The position numbers and the translations under genes are program-made. A stretch of DNA of 64,000 bases from Candidatus Vagococcus giribetii (GTDB taxonomy: Bacteria; Bacillota; Bacilli; Lactobacillales; Vagococcaceae), in assembly GCF_017316185.1 (NCBI RefSeq), contig NZ_JAFLVX010000020.1, positions 1 to 64,000 of the forward strand. Reading direction: 5' to 3'. Positions within the stretch are counted from its first letter, which is position 1. Each line of letters begins with the position of its first letter. Positions 38,478 to 47,872 of the stretch are shown in pieces. The notes under the pieces were generated by a model. That model saw nothing but the letters and a program-made list of their open reading frames with translations, was not told the origin of the DNA and ran no database searches.

Positions 38478-40349
38478 ATGACATTCATAAAAGAAAGAAG
38501 TAGTATGATCGCAACAATTGTTTGTGGAATACTTATGGTTACTGGGTTAATTAATCAAAATATTGGAGGGACACTGTATCCATACATTTTTGTTATTGGA
38601 ATGATTATCGGTGGCTACAACCAAACGAAAGAAGGTATTATCGATACAATCGAAGAACGTCATTTAAATGTCGATTTATTGATGGCTCTTGCAGCTATCG
38701 GAGCTTGTACGATTTCTTATTACTTTGAAGGGATTATGCTGACCTTTATCTTCTCTTTAAGCGGCTCATTAGAAGAGTTCACAACCAATAAAAGTAAAAA
38801 AGAAATCGAGGGTTTAATGGAAATTCAACCTGAGAATGCTTTTCTTCTAAATGAGAATGGACAAACAACTGAAGTACCTGTAAAAAGCTTAAAAATTGGT
38901 GACTTATTGATTGTGCCAAAAGGTGCTAGTGTTCCTATTGATGGTATTCTTTTAACAGATAATGCCACCATTGATGAAGCTGCTATTACAGGAGAATCCA
39001 TTCCAAATGAAAAATTAAAAAACAATGACTTATTTGCTGGGACAATTAATATTGGTAATTCCTTAAAAATGAAAGTTTCGAAAGAATCTAAAGATACTTT
39101 ATTTAGTAAAATTATTCAATTAGTTGACGAAGCTCAAAATACCCCTTCTAAAACTGCTAGTTTTTTAACAAACTTTGAAAATATTTATGTGAAAGCTGTT
39201 TTAGTGATTGTTCCATTAGCTATTCTTATTCCTTATTTTTTCCTAGGCTGGACATGGAGTGAGAGTTTCTACCGCGGGATGGTTCTTTTAGTAGTAGCTT
39301 CCCCTTGTGCTCTTGTTGCCTCTGCAACACCAGCAACTTTAGCAGCAATCTCTCATGGAGCTAAGAATGGTGTTCTATTTAAAGGTGGTATCTATCTAGA
39401 AGCTTTAGCTGATTTAAAAGCCATTACTTTTGATAAAACAGGTACCTTAACAAAAGGCTTTCCTGTTGTAACAGATGAGTTCTTCCTAAGTGACGACAAA
39501 CAAACCATCATAAATACTCTTGTCGCAATTGAAACGGAATCAACTCACCCATTAGCTAATGCTATTACAACGAAGTTCGCTAATAAAACAACTCAAAAAT
39601 TAAGTTTAGATGTTAAAGACGTTACTGGTTCAGGTATGCTTGCTCATGAGAATAACAACGAATGGAAAGTTGGAAACATTGAGTTCGTGACAACACAAAC
39701 CGTCTCAGAAGCAATCGCCTCACAAACCGAACAACTTCAAAACGAAGGTAAAACTGTTATCTATGTCTCAAAAAATAATGACATTCTCGGATTCTTTGGT
39801 TTACTAGATGTTCCAAAAGAAGATGCCATTAAAACCATTGAATACTTTAAAAAAGAAGGCATTGTCACAACTATGTTAACAGGAGATCATTCTCACACAG
39901 CTAATGCAGTTGCTGACATGTTAGGAATTGATGCTGTTGTTGCCGATTGTTTACCTGAGGACAAAACAGTCTTTATCAAAAAACAAAAAGAAACTGTCGG
40001 AACGAATGCAATGATTGGAGACGGAGTCAACGACGCCCCTGCCCTTGCCAACGCTACTATCGGTATCGCTATGGGCCAAGGAACTGATATTGCTATTGAT
40101 GTTGCTGATATTGTTTTAATGAAAGATGACTTAGAAAAATTAGCAGTGAGCCATCAGTTATCAAAAAAATTAAAACGAATTGTCACTCAAAATATTGTCT
40201 TTTCTCTTTCAGTGATTACTATCTTAATCATTTCAAACTTCTTTAAAGTCATTAATCTTCCTCTAGGCGTTATTGGGCATGAAGGAAGCACAATTCTCGT
40301 TATTCTAAACGGACTACGTATGCTTCGAAAATTACCCATGGAAAAATAA
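38478..40349 (+). CDS. P1B4-type metal-efflux ATPase, PfeT/FrvA-like
   Basis: Heavy-metal P-type ATPase, 623 residues, without an N-terminal metal-binding domain. TGES, DKTGTLTKG and GDGVNDAPALA are the catalytic motifs. The metal site reads SPC in the fourth core helix and HEGST in the last pair, the mark of P1B4 pumps; members such as Bacillus PfeT (formerly ZosA) and Listeria FrvA export ferrous iron. ATG 38478 with AGGAGG seven bases upstream. A Fur-like box precedes it, supporting iron as substrate; cobalt or zinc remain possible. Monocistronic. Confidence 0.88.
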   Translation: MTFIKERSSMIATIVCGILMVTGLINQNIGGTLYPYIFVIGMIIGGYNQTKEGIIDTIEERHLNVDLLMALAAIGACTISYYFEGIMLTFIFSLSGSLEEFTTNKSKKEIEGLMEIQPENAFLLNENGQTTEVPVKSLKIGDLLIVPKGASVPIDGILLTDNATIDEAAITGESIPNEKLKNNDLFAGTINIGNSLKMKVSKESKDTLFSKIIQLVDEAQNTPSKTASFLTNFENIYVKAVLVIVPLAILIPYFFLGWTWSESFYRGMVLLVVASPCALVASATPATLAAISHGAKNGVLFKGGIYLEALADLKAITFDKTGTLTKGFPVVTDEFFLSDDKQTIINTLVAIETESTHPLANAITTKFANKTTQKLSLDVKDVTGSGMLAHENNNEWKVGNIEFVTTQTVSEAIASQTEQLQNEGKTVIYVSKNNDILGFFGLLDVPKEDAIKTIEYFKKEGIVTTMLTGDHSHTANAVADMLGIDAVVADCLPEDKTVFIKKQKETVGTNAMIGDGVNDAPALANATIGIAMGQGTDIAIDVADIVLMKDDLEKLAVSHQLSKKLKRIVTQNIVFSLSVITILIISNFFKVINLPLGVIGHEGSTILVILNGLRMLRKLPMEK

Positions 40350-40354
40350 ATATT

Positions 40355-40387
40355 TAAAAAAACCTTAGTTTATCTAAGGTTTTTTTG
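40355..40387 (+). terminator. Terminator after the P1B4 ATPase
   Basis: AAAAAACCTTAG-TTTAT-CTAAGGTTTTTTT. Confidence 0.9.
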
Positions 40388-40395
40388 TGCCCCCG

Positions 40396-40424
40396 TTGTA
40401 ATCTTAGTTATCTTGTGATATAGT
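40396..40424 (+). promoter_or_regulatory. Promoter of DUF1836-degV
   Basis: TTGTAA (40396-40401), 17 bp ending in TGA, TATAGT (40419-40424). Confidence 0.62.
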
Positions 40425-40462
40425 TTTCGTTACTAGATGTACTTTTTAAGGAGATTAGATAC

Positions 40463-41014
40463 ATGACACAAACACCATCCACTAAACAGTGGGAAACTGA
40501 GCTACTCAACGTTTCAATGCCACGTTGGGATGATTTACCAGAAATTGAAATATATATGGATCAGCTTGTTAAAATAGTCGATAGGTACACAAGCGCATTG
40601 CAACTCGATCATTCAAAACCCATTACACCAGCAATGATAAACAACTACGTTAAATTAAAGCTTGTTCCTAAACCCGTTAAAAAGAAATACGGGAAAAATC
40701 ATTTAGCTAGAATTATTGTCATCACTCTCTTAAAACAAGCTTTTGATATTCCAGCTATTAAAAGCGGGATTGAATTTCAAATTCATTCAACTAACGCAAA
40801 GGATGCTTACAATTTCTTTTGTGATCATCTTGAATCAACGATTCGCTGGTTTATTATCAAAGAAAATGAAACTATTACCATTGAACACATTAAGCACGGT
40901 TATGCACCCATCCAAATGGCCTGCACAACTTTTATCGCTAAATTAATTACAGAAAATAATTTGAGTGACCTATTAACACAACAGGTTACAACGGGGGAAA
41001 CAATCAATGACTAA
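40463..41014 (+). CDS. DUF1836 domain-containing protein
   Basis: 183-residue cytoplasmic protein of the DUF1836 family, whose role is unknown; members carry an N-terminal MerR-like helical fold (PITPAMINNYVKLKLVPKPVKKKYGKNHLARIIVITLLKQ resembles the DNA-binding part). ATG 40463 with AAGGAG. It overlaps degV by eight bases, so the two are coupled. A regulatory role connected with the fatty-acid-binding DegV product is a guess from this pairing. Confidence 0.82.
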   Translation: MTQTPSTKQWETELLNVSMPRWDDLPEIEIYMDQLVKIVDRYTSALQLDHSKPITPAMINNYVKLKLVPKPVKKKYGKNHLARIIVITLLKQAFDIPAIKSGIEFQIHSTNAKDAYNFFCDHLESTIRWFIIKENETITIEHIKHGYAPIQMACTTFIAKLITENNLSDLLTQQVTTGETIND

Positions 41015-41855
41015 AATCGCATTACTAGTAGACTCAGGTATGGATGTACCTGTAGAACTAATCAACCAAGGTGGTATTTTTGTTGCGCCATTAAATATTA
41101 TGTACAAAGATAAAACCTACATGGATAAGATTGAAATCACATCAAAGGAAATCTATGATCGTCTAGATCAAGAAATCCCTAAAACGTCATTACCTTCTAT
41201 GGCATACGTTGAAAAATTAATCGCAGAAATTACAGAACAAGGTTACACTCATGTCATTGGGATTACAATTGCTAGCGCTTTAAGTGGTACGCATAACGCC
41301 TTAAGACTTGCCTTAGAACATCATCCAGAGTTAGAAAGTTTTATGGTTGACACAAAAAGTATTGGTATTGGTGGCGGTATGCAAGCAGCTTTCCTAAAAG
41401 AGGAAATTGACAAGGGCACTAGTTTTGAAGAGCTACGAGACATTTCTCAACAACTTCCTGTTAATGGTCGCGTTTATTTTAGTATTCCAACCTTAGAGTA
41501 TCTAAAAAAAGGCGGTCGTATCGGCTTAGTTACTTCTGTATTAGGAACTGCTTTAAACCTAAACCCTATTATTTCATGTAACGAAGATGGTGTTTACTAC
41601 ACCGTTAGTAAAGCACGCGGTAGAAAAAAAAGCTTATCCAAAATGCTTGATTGCATGGAAAAAGCGTTACATGGATATGCTGCTTATGATTTAGCTATTG
41701 CTTATGGAAATGATAAAGAAGAAGCATTAAAATTAATGGCAGTCATGAAAGAGCGCTTTAGCAACTACCGTCATTGTTATTTTGGTGAAGCGAGCCCTGT
41801 TTTAGGAGCCCATACAGGACCCGGCGTTGTCGGAATTGGATTTTTACCGATTTAA
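41007..41855 (+). CDS. DegV family fatty-acid-binding protein
   Basis: 282 residues, complete DegV fold. DegV/FakB proteins hold a fatty acid and present it to the kinase FakA for phosphorylation. Typical segments: LLVDSGMDVP at the N-terminus, KTSLPSMAYV, ITIASALSGTHNA, GGRIG and a C-terminal HTGPGVVGIGFLP. No fakA gene is in the window. Start ATG 41007 with GGGGGAA, inside the end of the DUF1836 gene. Confidence 0.92.
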   Translation: MTKIALLVDSGMDVPVELINQGGIFVAPLNIMYKDKTYMDKIEITSKEIYDRLDQEIPKTSLPSMAYVEKLIAEITEQGYTHVIGITIASALSGTHNALRLALEHHPELESFMVDTKSIGIGGGMQAAFLKEEIDKGTSFEELRDISQQLPVNGRVYFSIPTLEYLKKGGRIGLVTSVLGTALNLNPIISCNEDGVYYTVSKARGRKKSLSKMLDCMEKALHGYAAYDLAIAYGNDKEEALKLMAVMKERFSNYRHCYFGEASPVLGAHTGPGVVGIGFLPI

Positions 41856-41878
41856 CTGTAAACTTTTTAGATTAATTA

Positions 41879-41907
41879 TTGCAAACTTAAAACTCATTCT
41901 GTATAAT
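41879..41907 (+). promoter_or_regulatory. rpsT promoter
   Basis: TTGCAA (41879-41884), 17 bp, TATAAT (41902-41907), 58 bp before the start codon. Confidence 0.8.
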
Positions 41908-41965
41908 GAGAATGTTGATTATATTTGTTTTACAAATATAAAGTCTATGCCGGAGGTGAACTTAA

Positions 41966-42217
41966 ATGCCAAACATCGAATCTGCTATCAAACGCGTTCG
42001 CACAAGTGAAAAATCTAATGAAGCTAACTCAGCTAAATTAAGCAAAATGCGTACTGCTGTGAAAAAATTTGAAAAAGCTGTAGAAGCTAACGCTGATAAT
42101 CAACAAGAATTATTAGTTGCTGCGACTAGAGAAATTGATGTAGTCTCTGCAAAAGGACTTATCCATCAAAACAAAGCTAACCGCGAAAAATCTCGCTTAG
42201 CTAAAAAACTAGCTTAA
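41966..42217 (+). CDS. rpsT: 30S ribosomal protein S20
   Basis: Small, basic, helical 30S protein; 83 residues. [24 protein letters not shown] and the C-terminal [19 protein letters not shown] are typical. CGGAGGTG site before ATG 41966. Strong promoter and terminator on either side make it monocistronic; it faces holA, its neighbour in many Firmicutes. Confidence 0.97.
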   Translation: MPNIESAIKRVRTSEKSNEANSAKLSKMRTAVKKFEKAVEANADNQQELLVAATREIDVVSAKGLIHQNKANREKSRLAKKLA

Positions 42218-42266
42218 TAAAAAACTTGTTGGAAATGATATTATATCACTCTAACAAGTTTTTTTA
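42218..42266. terminator. Bidirectional terminator, rpsT / holA
   Basis: AAAAACTTGTT...AACAAGTTTTTTT between converging genes. Confidence 0.85.
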
Positions 42267-42268
42267 TT

Positions 42269-43282
42269 TTATCTATTTTTAAGTAAAAACAGTTCAAAAC
42301 CTAATTCTTTTTCTACTTGTCCTGTTTTAATGTTGTAATCCAGATCGATTAATTCGTTAAACATCTCTCCAAGATTTTTTTTGTCTAGCGTCCTGCTTTG
42401 TTGAACAGCAAGCTTCACTCGGTACGGATGAATCTTAAGCGCATCAGTGATGTTACTTTGTTGATAGTTCATTTCAAGTAAGAATTTCACTTGAAGCAAC
42501 AGTCGAATTTGTCCGATTAAAATAGATATGACTTTAATCGTCTCTTCTCCTGCCACCACCAAACTTTGATACAATTCCAAGGCTTCACCAATCTGATTGT
42601 TTAGTACGTATTGATTCAAATCAAAAATATTATGTTCTAAAGATTTAGGAATCAATAAATCCACATCATGCTTAGTTATTTTCTTTTCTTCCATCTTAAA
42701 TAAGAAGAGTTTATCCAATTCATTCATCACTTGACTTAGTTTCATATCTGTTAAATAAAGAAGCTGTTCAAATGCTGATTTATCTATCTGATAACCTTCA
42801 CTCTCCACATAATGACTCACATATGGAATTAGCTCTTTTTCGCCCATTTGATTCACATCAATTAATTGGCTCTCTTTTTTAAGAAGTTTCACTACTTTTT
42901 TTCGCTCGTCTAATTTAACTACATTAGTAATAAAAACTAACACAGTGGTTTCCATCGGATTTTTTAGGTAAGCCTCTAAAAGAGTTGTGTCATGAGTTAG
43001 GTCATTCTTCTTCTTTTCCCCTGTAAAAAAATAAGGATTTTCTACAAAGATTACTTTATTATCTCCAAAAAAAGGAATCGTTTCTGCTTCATGAATTACT
43101 TCGCTTAACTCAGTTTCTAGCATATCAAATAAAATGATATTTAAATCCTGACTATCGCTATCCACGCTATCTTTTAACGTCTCTTTAAAGGTCTCAATTA
43201 AATAGGACTCAGTTCCTAAAAGGGTATAAACTGCTTGATAATCTCTTTTTTTTATTTTAGTTAGTTCAGTTTGTAATGTCAT
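42269..43282 (-). CDS. holA: DNA polymerase III subunit delta
   Basis: Clamp-loader wrench subunit that opens the beta clamp. 337 residues in the AAA+-like HolA fold; VYTLLGTESYLIETF at the N-terminus and the C-terminal collar domain with LILIGQIRLLLQVKFL-type helices are recognisable, with low sequence conservation as usual. ATG 43282 with AGGTGA. Lies just after comEC, the usual place in Firmicutes. Confidence 0.94.
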   Translation of the reverse strand: MTLQTELTKIKKRDYQAVYTLLGTESYLIETFKETLKDSVDSDSQDLNIILFDMLETELSEVIHEAETIPFFGDNKVIFVENPYFFTGEKKKNDLTHDTTLLEAYLKNPMETTVLVFITNVVKLDERKKVVKLLKKESQLIDVNQMGEKELIPYVSHYVESEGYQIDKSAFEQLLYLTDMKLSQVMNELDKLFLFKMEEKKITKHDVDLLIPKSLEHNIFDLNQYVLNNQIGEALELYQSLVVAGEETIKVISILIGQIRLLLQVKFLLEMNYQQSNITDALKIHPYRVKLAVQQSRTLDKKNLGEMFNELIDLDYNIKTGQVEKELGFELFLLKNR

Positions 43283-43332
43283 CTCTTCACCTGCTTCACT
43301 CTATATCCTATCATAAATTATTGATTCAGACC

Positions 43333-45669
43333 TCATTTAATTGTATGGCCGTGAGATAATTTTTTTGAAAAGACGTGCCAACTAAAATAAACCATTCCTT
43401 TTTCATCTGTTCGAAAATAATCAATCTGTTTGTCAGCTAACGTTTCTAATGTCTCAGGTGAGGGATGTCCATATGAGTTATGCAGGCCACAAGATATAAT
43501 GCCTATCTCAGGTTTCACCTCTTCAATAAAACTAGGTTGTGAAGAAGTTTTACTTCCATGGTGACCCATTTTCAGGATGTTTGCTTGGAGTTTGTCACTA
43601 GAATGAGTTAGTAATTCTTGCTCTCCTTCTTTTTCTAAGTCTCCCATGAGTAGTACACTAGAATCTTTAACTCCTAATTTCAGAACAACTGAATCGTTAT
43701 TTTGACCATCTCCTTGCCCAATTGGATACAGGCAATCTAAAGAGATAGATCCTTTTTGCCAGTTATTTTGATTAGTGATACTGACTTTTCTAGTTTTAGC
43801 TAAACTTGGTTTATCCAAAAGATTACGAAAATTTTGTTGCGTATAACTTCCTGGACCGAACAAAACCGTTTTAACCTTGATAGATTCACTAATTCGGTCT
43901 AAATCCCCAAAGTGATCTTCATGAGCGTGTGAGATAAAGACAGCATCTAATGTCTTCACTCCTCGGCTTTTCATAAAAGGAATCAATGTATAATCTGCTC
44001 CTCGTTTATCCGATGATTTCTGCCACTCTTCTTCATTAAACCCAAGCCTACCACCCGTATCAACTAAATAATTCCCTTGATGGAAGGGTAGTTGTACAAA
44101 AACGGCATCGCCTTGACCAACATCAACAAAGGCTATCATACCTCTTGGGTCCATGTACTTGACGAATGATAAGCCAAAAACAACGATCACTAAGAAATAG
44201 CTTTTCTTATGCCAAAAAGTCCTTTTCTTCTCCCATTCCATTAACCACAACCACTGACAACCTATTGAAAGAATTAAGAGTATGAAAGGTAATTTACCTG
44301 TAACTTGCTTAAACAAGGATACCGAGGACAATAAATGACCTCCTTGTTGAAACCAAAGTAATAATTGCTCTAGCCAGTTAAAGCTCCAACTACTCACTAA
44401 AAGTCCCATAACAAATGCAACTAATAAGATAGGTAGGATAACCATCATTAACAGTGGTCCTAGAATCAAATTAGTCAAAAAGCTTAACCAATTCCATTCG
44501 TAAAAATAATACCAAATTAAGGGTAATGAAAGCCATGAAAGGACAATATTAAATAACCATCCTCTATACAATTCTCCTTCTATCTTTCCAATCATTGGCT
44601 GAATCACGATTATGATAAACGTCAAATAGTAAGTTAATTGACCTCCTACTGTTAGCAAAACATATGGATCAAATAAGCAATTAATGAACAACGCTAAGGA
44701 CCAACAATCTAATGGACTAAGCTGCCATGAAAAAGTGTCATTATACTTCTTAATTAACCACTGTAAACCTGCCCTAGCCATCCCATAACCAAATCCTGTT
44801 AAAACCACTAAACTTAGTACAAAAGGATGACTCCATTTGAAGAGGGCTTCTTTTGTAACCCCCATACTTAACAATAAATACTCAAATAAAAAGATAAAGA
44901 CATAAATATGCATTCCAGACAAACTAAATAAATGGGCAACTCCTAATTCCTGCCAAGTCACTTGAAAAGCGCCAGGTTCATTACTTTTACTACCAAAAAG
45001 CAAAGCACTCATATAATTAGCGGTTAATGGGTGAAATTGATTCCTAATCCTTATCAAGCACCAACTTCTAACTTCTCTTAAACCTTGTAGGGGTTGAAAC
45101 CATTTTGCAGGTATAGCCTTTACCTCTATTAGTGATTCAATAGTCATTTTCTGTGAAACTCGCGTTATCTCCAAGTATTTTTCGTAATCAAATCCATTCA
45201 AGTTTCTAACTGTTTGAATCTCCATGCTCGTAGTTTTTGCAGTTATGCTTAGGGTATTTGTTTGTTGCTTAAACCACTCTTTTTCTGATTCACTTGCTAA
45301 TCGATAATTTAGCAATACCTTCTCTTTAGTTCCCTCTTCTATCCCCTCCATAGTCAATAAATTTCCATCTACCTTAATCGTATCAGGATAGACTTTAAAA
45401 CTAAGGTTTTGTGAGGTTTCTAGAAAAGACAACGAAGAATCTTTTTGATAATAGGCACTTACTACAACAGATAACCCTATGCCAATAAGACCTAATAAAA
45501 AAACTTCACGCCTTTTTAAACAAATCAAACGAGTGATAATAAAAAAGAGGCATAACACAAAAAATAGGTTAGGCTCTCTTAAACACAGTAAACTAATGAC
45601 AAATAACATAATCGGGAAGAGATAAAAGCCAGTGATTTTATTCAGAAATAAACTCAGAATCGTCTCCAA
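43333..45669 (-). CDS. comEC: DNA internalization-related competence protein ComEC/Rec2
   Basis: Forms the membrane channel that carries single-stranded DNA into the cell during transformation. About 778 residues: N-terminal helices and OB-like domain, competence core with about eight helices (GSKSNEPGAFQ, HLFSLSGMHIYVF), and a C-terminal MBL domain (VDVGQGDAVFVQ, DTGG, ISHAHEDHFGD, MGHHGSK) thought to cut the non-transported strand. No ATG fits the N-terminus. TTG 45669 is a compromise; the frame is open to TTG 45735 inside comEB, and CTG 45657 follows a GGAG. The gene overlaps comEB and looks translationally coupled. Intact, so competence may work. Confidence 0.93.
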   Translation of the reverse strand: METILSLFLNKITGFYLFPIMLFVISLLCLREPNLFFVLCLFFIITRLICLKRREVFLLGLIGIGLSVVVSAYYQKDSSLSFLETSQNLSFKVYPDTIKVDGNLLTMEGIEEGTKEKVLLNYRLASESEKEWFKQQTNTLSITAKTTSMEIQTVRNLNGFDYEKYLEITRVSQKMTIESLIEVKAIPAKWFQPLQGLREVRSWCLIRIRNQFHPLTANYMSALLFGSKSNEPGAFQVTWQELGVAHLFSLSGMHIYVFIFLFEYLLLSMGVTKEALFKWSHPFVLSLVVLTGFGYGMARAGLQWLIKKYNDTFSWQLSPLDCWSLALFINCLFDPYVLLTVGGQLTYYLTFIIIVIQPMIGKIEGELYRGWLFNIVLSWLSLPLIWYYFYEWNWLSFLTNLILGPLLMMVILPILLVAFVMGLLVSSWSFNWLEQLLLWFQQGGHLLSSVSLFKQVTGKLPFILLILSIGCQWLWLMEWEKKRTFWHKKSYFLVIVVFGLSFVKYMDPRGMIAFVDVGQGDAVFVQLPFHQGNYLVDTGGRLGFNEEEWQKSSDKRGADYTLIPFMKSRGVKTLDAVFISHAHEDHFGDLDRISESIKVKTVLFGPGSYTQQNFRNLLDKPSLAKTRKVSITNQNNWQKGSISLDCLYPIGQGDGQNNDSVVLKLGVKDSSVLLMGDLEKEGEQELLTHSSDKLQANILKMGHHGSKTSSQPSFIEEVKPEIGIISCGLHNSYGHPSPETLETLADKQIDYFRTDEKGMVYFSWHVFSKKLSHGHTIK

Positions 45670-46126
45670 ACTGAAGATTATTGAAATATTGTTTGGATAA
45701 TTTAACCTGATGAACAGAAGCTCCTGCTTGTTCAATCAGGTTAATGGCGTAATCATCATTGCGGTAATCTTTTAAATAATGAATCTTTTTAATGCCTGAT
45801 TGGAGAATCATTTTAGTACATTGTAAACAAGGAAAGTGAGTCACATATATTTCTGCTTCATCAGTCCCCACACCAAACTTAGCACACTGTAAAATAGCAT
45901 TCATTTCAGCATGAATGGTCCTCACACAATGACCATCTACTAAATAACAACCTTCATCTATACAGTGGACATCTCCACTGACAGAGCCATTATATCCTCC
46001 TGCTATAATACGTTTATCACGAACAATAGTCGCTCCTACAGCTAAACGTGTACAAGTACTTCTTAATGATAATAATAAACTTTGTCCCATAAAATATTGA
46101 TCCCAGGGGATTCTTTCATATTGCAT
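45638..46126 (-). CDS. comEB: ComE operon protein 2 (dCMP deaminase family)
   Basis: Zinc-dependent deaminase of 162 residues. HAEMNAILQ carries the zinc His and catalytic Glu, PCLQC the two zinc Cys. Converts dCMP to dUMP for thymidylate synthesis; not needed for transformation in Bacillus, although it lies in the com operon. ATG 46126 has only a weak ribosome site. Its 3' end overlaps the start of comEC. Confidence 0.94.
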   Translation of the reverse strand: MQYERIPWDQYFMGQSLLLSLRSTCTRLAVGATIVRDKRIIAGGYNGSVSGDVHCIDEGCYLVDGHCVRTIHAEMNAILQCAKFGVGTDEAEIYVTHFPCLQCTKMILQSGIKKIHYLKDYRNDDYAINLIEQAGASVHQVKLSKQYFNNLQFGDDSEFISE

Positions 46127-46155
46127 GACGTCACTACTTTCTATTTAGTCTTTCT

Positions 46156-46764
46156 CTATATTGTAATATAGCTACTCAAACTGTCAAATGATTTCTCGCC
46201 AAATCCATTCACATTTTTCAACTCTTCAATAGTTTTAAAAGAACCGTTCTCTTCACGATAATCAATAATCTTCTCCGCTTTTTTCTCCCCGACGCCATTT
46301 AATGTCATTAATTCTTCCTTTGTCGCTGTGTTTAAGCTAACTTTACTATCCTCTTCCTTTGTTCCACTTTGACTAGATGTGGCTTTAGCCAGTGATTCTG
46401 GTATCTCTTCACCTTCTTTAGGGATATAGATAATCATCTGATCTTCAACTTTTTGAGCAAAATTAATTTGCCCTTCATCAGCTTGACTCGTTAAGCCTCC
46501 TGCCATATCAATCACATGTAGCACCCGCATATCAGATGTTACTTCATACATACCTGGCAGTTTAACAGCTCCTTTAATATCTACATATAACTTACTTGGT
46601 GTGGCACTTTCTTCTGAAGAAGGAGACGTTGATTCAATTGTCACATCGTCTAACAGAACATCTGAGGTAACTGCCTTAGAAAATAAACTTTTAAATCCAA
46701 TAAAACCAATCAACAACAATAGAACTACAATAATTAAGTACTCTCTTTTTATTTTTCCTTTCAT
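46156..46764 (-). CDS. comEA: Competence protein ComEA (DNA receptor)
   Basis: Membrane-bound receptor that holds double-stranded DNA at the cell surface. 202 residues: N-terminal anchor helix (about 9-27), SLBB-like domain (VDIKGAVKLPGMYEV, about 65-125) and a C-terminal helix-hairpin-helix pair (LNTATKEELMTLNGVGEKKAEKI and NVNGFGEKSFDSL) that binds DNA. ATG 46764. First gene of comEA-comEB-comEC. It begins right after the terminator of the sepM operon. Confidence 0.96.
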   Translation of the reverse strand: MKGKIKREYLIIVVLLLLIGFIGFKSLFSKAVTSDVLLDDVTIESTSPSSEESATPSKLYVDIKGAVKLPGMYEVTSDMRVLHVIDMAGGLTSQADEGQINFAQKVEDQMIIYIPKEGEEIPESLAKATSSQSGTKEEDSKVSLNTATKEELMTLNGVGEKKAEKIIDYREENGSFKTIEELKNVNGFGEKSFDSLSSYITI

Positions 46765-46792
46765 CTTATGCTCCTTTCGATAGAAACATAAG

Positions 46793-46836
46793 AAAAAGAA
46801 AGTAAAAGATATTTTTTATCTCTTACTTTCTTTTTT
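46793..46836 (-). terminator. Terminator after sepM
   Basis: Minus-strand stem AAAGAAAGTAAGAGAT / ATCTTTTACTTTCTTT with loop AAAAAAT and a T-run; it overlaps the last sepM codons. Confidence 0.8.
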
Positions 46837-47857
46837 CTAAATAATCAACTGCATCTTGTGCTGTTTTAACTGGCACTATGGTTAATTTCAATTTATTTTT
46901 CTTAGCAGATTCAACCGCTTCTTCATAATTTGTTTTTATATCAGGGTATTTCTTTTTGAGCTCTGGTGAAATGTCATCGTCCGGGGCAAAAAAGACATCG
47001 GCTCCACTGTATTCTGCGGCAATCACTTTTTTATCAATGCCACCAATACGCCCAACTTCCCCTTTTGAGTTAATCGTCCCAGTTCCAGCAATTTCTAAAC
47101 CATGTCGAATATCTTTTTGAGCAAGTAAGCTATATAGCTCCAAAGTAAACATCAAGCCAGCTGAAGGACCACCAATATCTTTAGTTTGAAACTCTATCTT
47201 GTCTTTTGATTCAAGAGACGTATGATCCACTAAGGAGATGCCAATACCGGTTTTCTTTGTTTCTTTTAACTCAACTAGTTTACCAGAAACTTCTTTTGTT
47301 TCTTTATCCTCTTCAACTGTTAATGTAACCGTGTCACCTGGTTTCTTGTTTTGAACGGTTTTAATCAACTCTTCTGAAGAAGTAATAGGTTTTCCTTCTA
47401 TATGAGTAATCGTGCTTCCAATAGTCAATTTCCCTTTGAAATCTGATTCCTCATTAATTGACATGACGTAAACACCTTTATAGTTAATATCATAAGGCTT
47501 ATCAGTTAAATCTAAAGCTACCTTACTCGCAAAGTTTTGCGAACTTTCCATATAGTAAGACTGCATTTGATTGTATTCTTCTGAACTGCTTGAGCCCATC
47601 ATTTCTTTTTTACTAACAATCTCCCGACTTGGATCGAAATAACTTGTTAGTAAATTAAAGGGAGTTCCTTGTTGCACTGCGACTGTTGTTAGCATAAAAG
47701 AACCTTTATAGTCATCACTTTTACCATTCACTGTCACATGGTCTCTTAAATCTTCAGCCGTTCCAGGCATTTCAATGAAATAAGGGAGTGGTAAAAAGAA
47801 AAAGACTAATATCCCTAGTACTGCTACAATGAGCCATTTAATATTTATTTTTTTCAT
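46823..47857 (-). CDS. sepM: SepM/YlbL family PDZ-Lon serine protease
   Basis: Membrane-anchored surface protease; SepM of streptococci trims the competence peptide, YlbL of Bacillus helps with DNA-damage recovery. 344 residues: one N-terminal helix (about 8-25), PDZ domain (about 120-200) and a Lon-type protease domain with the Ser in GGPSAGLMF and the Lys in GGIDKKVIAAEY. Ends with KTAQDAVDYLEKRK. Lies 15 bp after coaD in the rsmD-coaD-sepM operon, the usual order in lactic acid bacteria. Confidence 0.92.
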   Translation of the reverse strand: MKKINIKWLIVAVLGILVFFFLPLPYFIEMPGTAEDLRDHVTVNGKSDDYKGSFMLTTVAVQQGTPFNLLTSYFDPSREIVSKKEMMGSSSSEEYNQMQSYYMESSQNFASKVALDLTDKPYDINYKGVYVMSINEESDFKGKLTIGSTITHIEGKPITSSEELIKTVQNKKPGDTVTLTVEEDKETKEVSGKLVELKETKKTGIGISLVDHTSLESKDKIEFQTKDIGGPSAGLMFTLELYSLLAQKDIRHGLEIAGTGTINSKGEVGRIGGIDKKVIAAEYSGADVFFAPDDDISPELKKKYPDIKTNYEEAVESAKKNKLKLTIVPVKTAQDAVDYLEKRK

Positions 47858-47872
47858 TTTGTTACAAATTCC

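Noticed and set aside
46765-46795. Streptococcal-type competence sigma box before comEA
   Set aside because: No TACGAATA or close match; the space is taken by the sepM terminator.
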